Below, in pieces: positions 8,415 to 11,610 of a stretch of DNA of 11,610 bases. The position numbers were made by a program, and so were the translations under genes. This stretch comes from Candidatus Zhuqueibacterota bacterium (lineage in GTDB: Bacteria; SM23-31; B21-G16). Every line of letters begins with the position of its first letter. Positions within the stretch are counted from its first letter, which is position 1. The DNA is taken from assembly GCA_003644825.1 (NCBI GenBank), contig QNDJ01000016.1, forward strand, positions 1 to 11,610, in the 5' to 3' direction. The notes below the pieces were generated by a model. It searched no databases and had not been told where the DNA came from. It saw only the letters and a list, made by a program, of their open reading frames with translations.

Positions 8415-11400
8415 TTATTCAATTTTAACATCCAAACAAAGACCCTGTAATTCCCTGACCAGTACATTGAAAGATTCAGGTATCCCTGCTTCTGGAAGGT
8501 TTTCCCCCTTGACAATTGCTTCATAAATCTTGGAACGCCCGTTCACATCATCTGATTTCACAGTTAAAATCTCCTGAAGTGTATAAGCCGCCCCATAAGC
8601 TTCAAGTGCCCATACCTCCATCTCACCAAATCTCTGTCCACCAAATTGAGCTTTTCCACCAAGAGGCTGTTGCGTAATTAACGAATACGGACCTATTGAA
8701 CGAGCATGAATCTTATCCTCTACAAGATGCAGCAATTTCATCATATATATATAACCAACAGTAATCTCTTTGTCGAATTTCTCACCAGTTTTTCCATCAT
8801 ACAAAACTGTTTTTCCATTTAATGGAACATCAGCTTTCTTAAGAATTTCCTGAATCTCCTCCAAGGTAGCTCCATCAAAAACAGGTGTCGAAAAATATAC
8901 TCCCAATTTCTTCGCAGCCCATCCAAGAATAGTCTCAAATATCTGTCCAAGATTCATCCTTGAAGGAACACCAAGAGGGTTCAATACTATATCTACTGGT
9001 GTACCATCTTCAAGATAAGGCATATCCTCAACAGGAACTATCTTTGCAATAACACCTTTGTTTCCATGCCTTCCAGCCATCTTATCACCAACCTGAAGTT
9101 TTCTTTTCTTGGCAATATACACTTTAGCCAGCTGAACTATACCCGGAGGAAGTTCATCACCAACAACTATTTTATACTTTTCTTTTTTAAGCTCTTCCTC
9201 ATAGTCATTTCTTTTTTCATTATATTTCTTCATAATCAATTTTACAATCTCATTAGTTTTTTCATCTGTAGTCCATTCACAATTGTAGCTGAACCGTTCA
9301 AAATGAAGCTTTTTTAAAACTTCTTTTGTAAGTTTAGTACCTTCTTTAACAGCAAACACATCTGATTCCTTATCATATATCTCTTTAGCTTCTTTTCCTT
9401 CCAGAACAATCAACATTTTTTCTTTTAATTTTTTATTTAATTCATTAATATTTTTCTTAAAATTTTTCTCAAGTTCATCTATTTTCTTTTTATCTTCCTT
9501 TTTTGTTCCGTGGTCTTTGTTTTTTCTGGAGAAAAGTTTCGTATCAACCACAATTCCGTTCATCCCCGGAGGAGCTTTTAAAGAAGCATCTTTTACATCT
9601 CCTGCCTTATCTCCAAAAATAGCCTTTAAAAGTTTCTCTTCAGGAGTAGGGTCTGTTTCACCTTTAGGGGTAACCTTACCAACAATAATATCACCCGCTT
9701 TTACCTCTGCACCAACCCTGATAATACCATTTTCATCAAGGTTCTTTGTTGCTTCCTCACTTACATTAGGAATTTCTCTTGTAAGCTCTTCCTCACCTCT
9801 CTTTGTATCCCTGACCTGGAGTTCGAATTCTTCAATATGTATTGAAGTATAAATATCTTCCTGAACAACCTTTTCACTAATAACTATTGCATCCTCAAAA
9901 TTATATCCCCGCCACGGCATAAAAGCTACAAGAAGATTTCTACCCAGTGAAAGTTCACCTTTATTGGTTGCACAACCGTCTGCCAGAATATCTCCTTTCT
10001 TAACTTTATCACCGACTTTTACAAGTGGTTTTTGATTTATACAGGTATCCTGATTTGTCCTGAAAAATTTTATTAACTTGTATTTCCTGATTTTGTTTTC
10101 ATCAAAACTGGCTAACTTTTCAATTTCTGATAAATCTCTTTTATCCTCCATCTCTATCACAATTTCATCAGCCGAAACATCGATAACTGTTCCATCAACA
10201 TCTGATATAATCAAAGTTCTTGAGTCCCGGGCAACCTTTTTCTCCAGGCCGGTCCCAACAAGGGGTGGCTCTGGTCTCATCAGTGGCACTGATTGCCTCT
10301 GCATATTAGAGCCCATCAATGCCCTATTCGCATCATCATGCTCAAGAAACGGAATAAGAGCCGCTGCTGCACTCACAATCTGTTTAGGTGAAACATCCAT
10401 ATATTTTACCCTTGAAGGTGAAACTACTGGAAAATCACCTTTAATTCTCGCTTTTATTCGTTCCCTTTTAAAAGTACCATCTTTAGAAATTGGAGCATTG
10501 GCTTGAGCTATAACATTAAAATCTTCATCATCAGCAGTAAGATACTCAATTTCATCAGTTACTTTACCATCAATTACCTTTCTATATGGTGTCTCCAGAA
10601 AACCATACTCGTTTATTCTTGCATATAAACACATCGAAGAAATAAGACCGATATTAGGTCCCTCAGGTGTTTCAATCGGACATAACCTCCCATAGTGGGT
10701 ATAATGAACATCTCTAACTTCAAAACCAGCCCTTTCTCTTGTTAATCCACCCGGACCAAGAGCACTGAACCTTCGTTTATGAGTTAGCTCCGCTAATGGA
10801 TTAGTCTGGTCCATAAACTGAGAAAGCTGACTCGTGCCAAAAAATGTGTTAATTACCGATGAAATAGTCCTAGCATTTACAAGGTCCTGAGGTGTTAAAT
10901 TTTCCTTATCTCTCAGGTTCATTCGCTCTTTTATAGTCCTTGCCATCCTGGCAAGTCCAACACTAAATTGAGTCTGAAGTTGTTCACCAACTGTCCTGAT
11001 TCTTCTATTTCCAAGATGGTCAATATCATCAGTATTAATAACATTTCCTTTTATCCTAATTAAAAACTTAATAATCGAAATTATATCCTCTCGTGTGAGG
11101 ACTGTGGTATCTTCAGGAATTTTAAGCCCAAGCTTTTTATTTAGTCTGTGTCTTCCAACTTTACCAAGATCATACTTTTTCTGGTTAAAAAACATTCTCT
11201 CTATGAGATTTCGAGCCGTTTCTACATCTGGAGCTTCACCAGAACGAAGTTGTTTATAAATCAATTCCAGTGCATCCTTTTCTGTTTTGGAACTATCCTT
11301 TCTCAAAGTATTAAGAATAATATTCGGAGTATTCTCCGAAACAGGTTTTACAAGTTCAATTTTTTCAATCCCTTCTTTCTTAAGAACATCAAGAATTCCC

Positions 11401-11610
11401 TGGTCAAATTCCATATCTTTTTCAGCAAGTATTTCTCCAGTTTCTTCTTTCACAATTTCAGTAATAAGCTGTCTGCCAAAATATTTTTCAATCTTCGGAG
11501 ATGAAAGTTTAACCTCATCTACAAGATTAAATAAACTTAAAATATCTTTGTCTTTAGCAAATCCCAGTGCCCTTAATAATGTAGTAGCAGGAAACTTCTT
11601 ACGCCTATCA
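8415..11610 (-). CDS. rpoB: DNA-directed RNA polymerase subunit beta, 5' end outside the window
   Basis: Beta forms the second pincer of RNA polymerase and contains the rifampicin pocket. The frame is open from the window edge to TAA at 8417-8415, giving 1064 complete codons. The first visible residues, [17 protein letters not shown], correspond to about residue 200 of E. coli beta, so some 200 N-terminal residues are missing. A GTG at 11453-11451 is internal and not the true start. Visible landmarks are the rifampicin region ([13 protein letters not shown], then [13 protein letters not shown]), with Asp516, His526 and Ser531 (E. coli numbering) all present. Others are [24 protein letters not shown], and the active-site lysines in [12 protein letters not shown]. 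The C-terminal clamp segment is [21 protein letters not shown] Lys/Glu-rich insert of about 120 residues (9150-9521) precedes the active-site lysines and resembles the E. coli insert in its second half. Codon use favours GAA and AAA. Confidence 0.98.
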   Translation of the reverse strand, partial: DRRKKFPATTLLRALGFAKDKDILSLFNLVDEVKLSSPKIEKYFGRQLITEIVKEETGEILAEKDMEFDQGILDVLKKEGIEKIELVKPVSENTPNIILNTLRKDSSKTEKDALELIYKQLRSGEAPDVETARNLIERMFFNQKKYDLGKVGRHRLNKKLGLKIPEDTTVLTREDIISIIKFLIRIKGNVINTDDIDHLGNRRIRTVGEQLQTQFSVGLARMARTIKERMNLRDKENLTPQDLVNARTISSVINTFFGTSQLSQFMDQTNPLAELTHKRRFSALGPGGLTRERAGFEVRDVHYTHYGRLCPIETPEGPNIGLISSMCLYARINEYGFLETPYRKVIDGKVTDEIEYLTADDEDFNVIAQANAPISKDGTFKRERIKARIKGDFPVVSPSRVKYMDVSPKQIVSAAAALIPFLEHDDANRALMGSNMQRQSVPLMRPEPPLVGTGLEKKVARDSRTLIISDVDGTVIDVSADEIVIEMEDKRDLSEIEKLASFDENKIRKYKLIKFFRTNQDTCINQKPLVKVGDKVKKGDILADGCATNKGELSLGRNLLVAFMPWRGYNFEDAIVISEKVVQEDIYTSIHIEEFELQVRDTKRGEEELTREIPNVSEEATKNLDENGIIRVGAEVKAGDIIVGKVTPKGETDPTPEEKLLKAIFGDKAGDVKDASLKAPPGMNGIVVDTKLFSRKNKDHGTKKEDKKKIDELEKNFKKNINELNKKLKEKMLIVLEGKEAKEIYDKESDVFAVKEGTKLTKEVLKKLHFERFSYNCEWTTDEKTNEIVKLIMKKYNEKRNDYEEELKKEKYKIVVGDELPPGIVQLAKVYIAKKRKLQVGDKMAGRHGNKGVIAKIVPVEDMPYLEDGTPVDIVLNPLGVPSRMNLGQIFETILGWAAKKLGVYFSTPVFDGATLEEIQEILKKADVPLNGKTVLYDGKTGEKFDKEITVGYIYMMKLLHLVEDKIHARSIGPYSLITQQPLGGKAQFGGQRFGEMEVWALEAYGAAYTLQEILTVKSDDVNGRSKIYEAIVKGENLPEAGIPESFNVLVRELQGLCLDVKIE

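Larger units (their letters stand above)
1..11610 (-). other. Joined rpoBC-str transcription unit
   Basis: All six genes share one strand, with gaps of 18 (rpoB-rpoC), 15 (rpoC-rpsL), 11 (rpsL-rpsG), 25 (rpsG-fusA, using the ATG) and 39 bases (fusA-tuf). No gap contains a GC-rich hairpin with a T-run, and none is long enough for a typical independent regulatory leader. Co-transcription from a promoter to the right of the window is the simplest reading. An extra promoter inside fusA for tuf, as known in E. coli, cannot be excluded. Confidence 0.8.

Noticed and set aside
10078-10506. 142-codon open frame on the plus strand, Ser/Ile-rich
   Set aside because: Antisense to conserved rpoB. The Ser-rich translation mirrors codon bias of the real gene.
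11451-11453. GTG as a possible rpoB start
   Set aside because: The frame stays open upstream to the window edge and encodes conserved beta sequence ([17 protein letters not shown]), so the GTG is internal.
1-11610. Mobile elements, CRISPR arrays, tRNA genes or a novel accessory system
   Set aside because: Coding sequence of six conserved housekeeping genes fills the window. The gaps are too short for such elements, and I found no repeats with regular spacers and no tRNA-like folds.

Overview
The window holds one bacterial housekeeping locus. Six genes lie head to tail on the minus strand with gaps of only 11 to 39 bases. In transcription order (right to left) they are rpoB (5' end outside the window), rpoC, rpsL, rpsG, fusA and tuf (3' end outside). 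This is the RNA polymerase rpoBC pair joined directly to the str operon (S12, S7, EF-G, EF-Tu), an arrangement known from many bacterial phyla. No gene-free stretch exceeds 40 bases. I see no tRNA, rRNA, CRISPR array, insertion sequence, prophage gene or factor-independent terminator.

The DNA is AT-rich by eye. RpoB and RpoC carry large lineage-specific inserts of the kind seen in E. coli and other Gram-negative-type bacteria: an SI3-like domain inside the RpoC trigger-loop region and a long charged insert before the RpoB active-site lysines. RpoC also has a doubled PGDTG segment near its C-terminus, which I recall in similar form from Bacteroidetes. EF-Tu carries a four-cysteine cluster at the end of its G domain. 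Together these suggest a diderm, low-GC bacterium, probably from a lineage without a close model organism. I cannot name the phylum.

Functionally, beta and beta' form the catalytic core of RNA polymerase. S12 and S7 are small-subunit proteins of the decoding centre and head. EF-Tu delivers aminoacyl-tRNA and EF-G drives translocation. All five complete or nearly complete proteins keep their catalytic motifs, and nothing is frameshifted.

No undescribed system is evident. The most notable observation is that tuf has codon use quite unlike its operon partners: every visible Glu, Lys and Gln codon ends in G and nearly all Ile codons are ATA. The switch occurs across a 39-base gap that contains an AT-only near-palindrome and the best ribosome binding site in the window.
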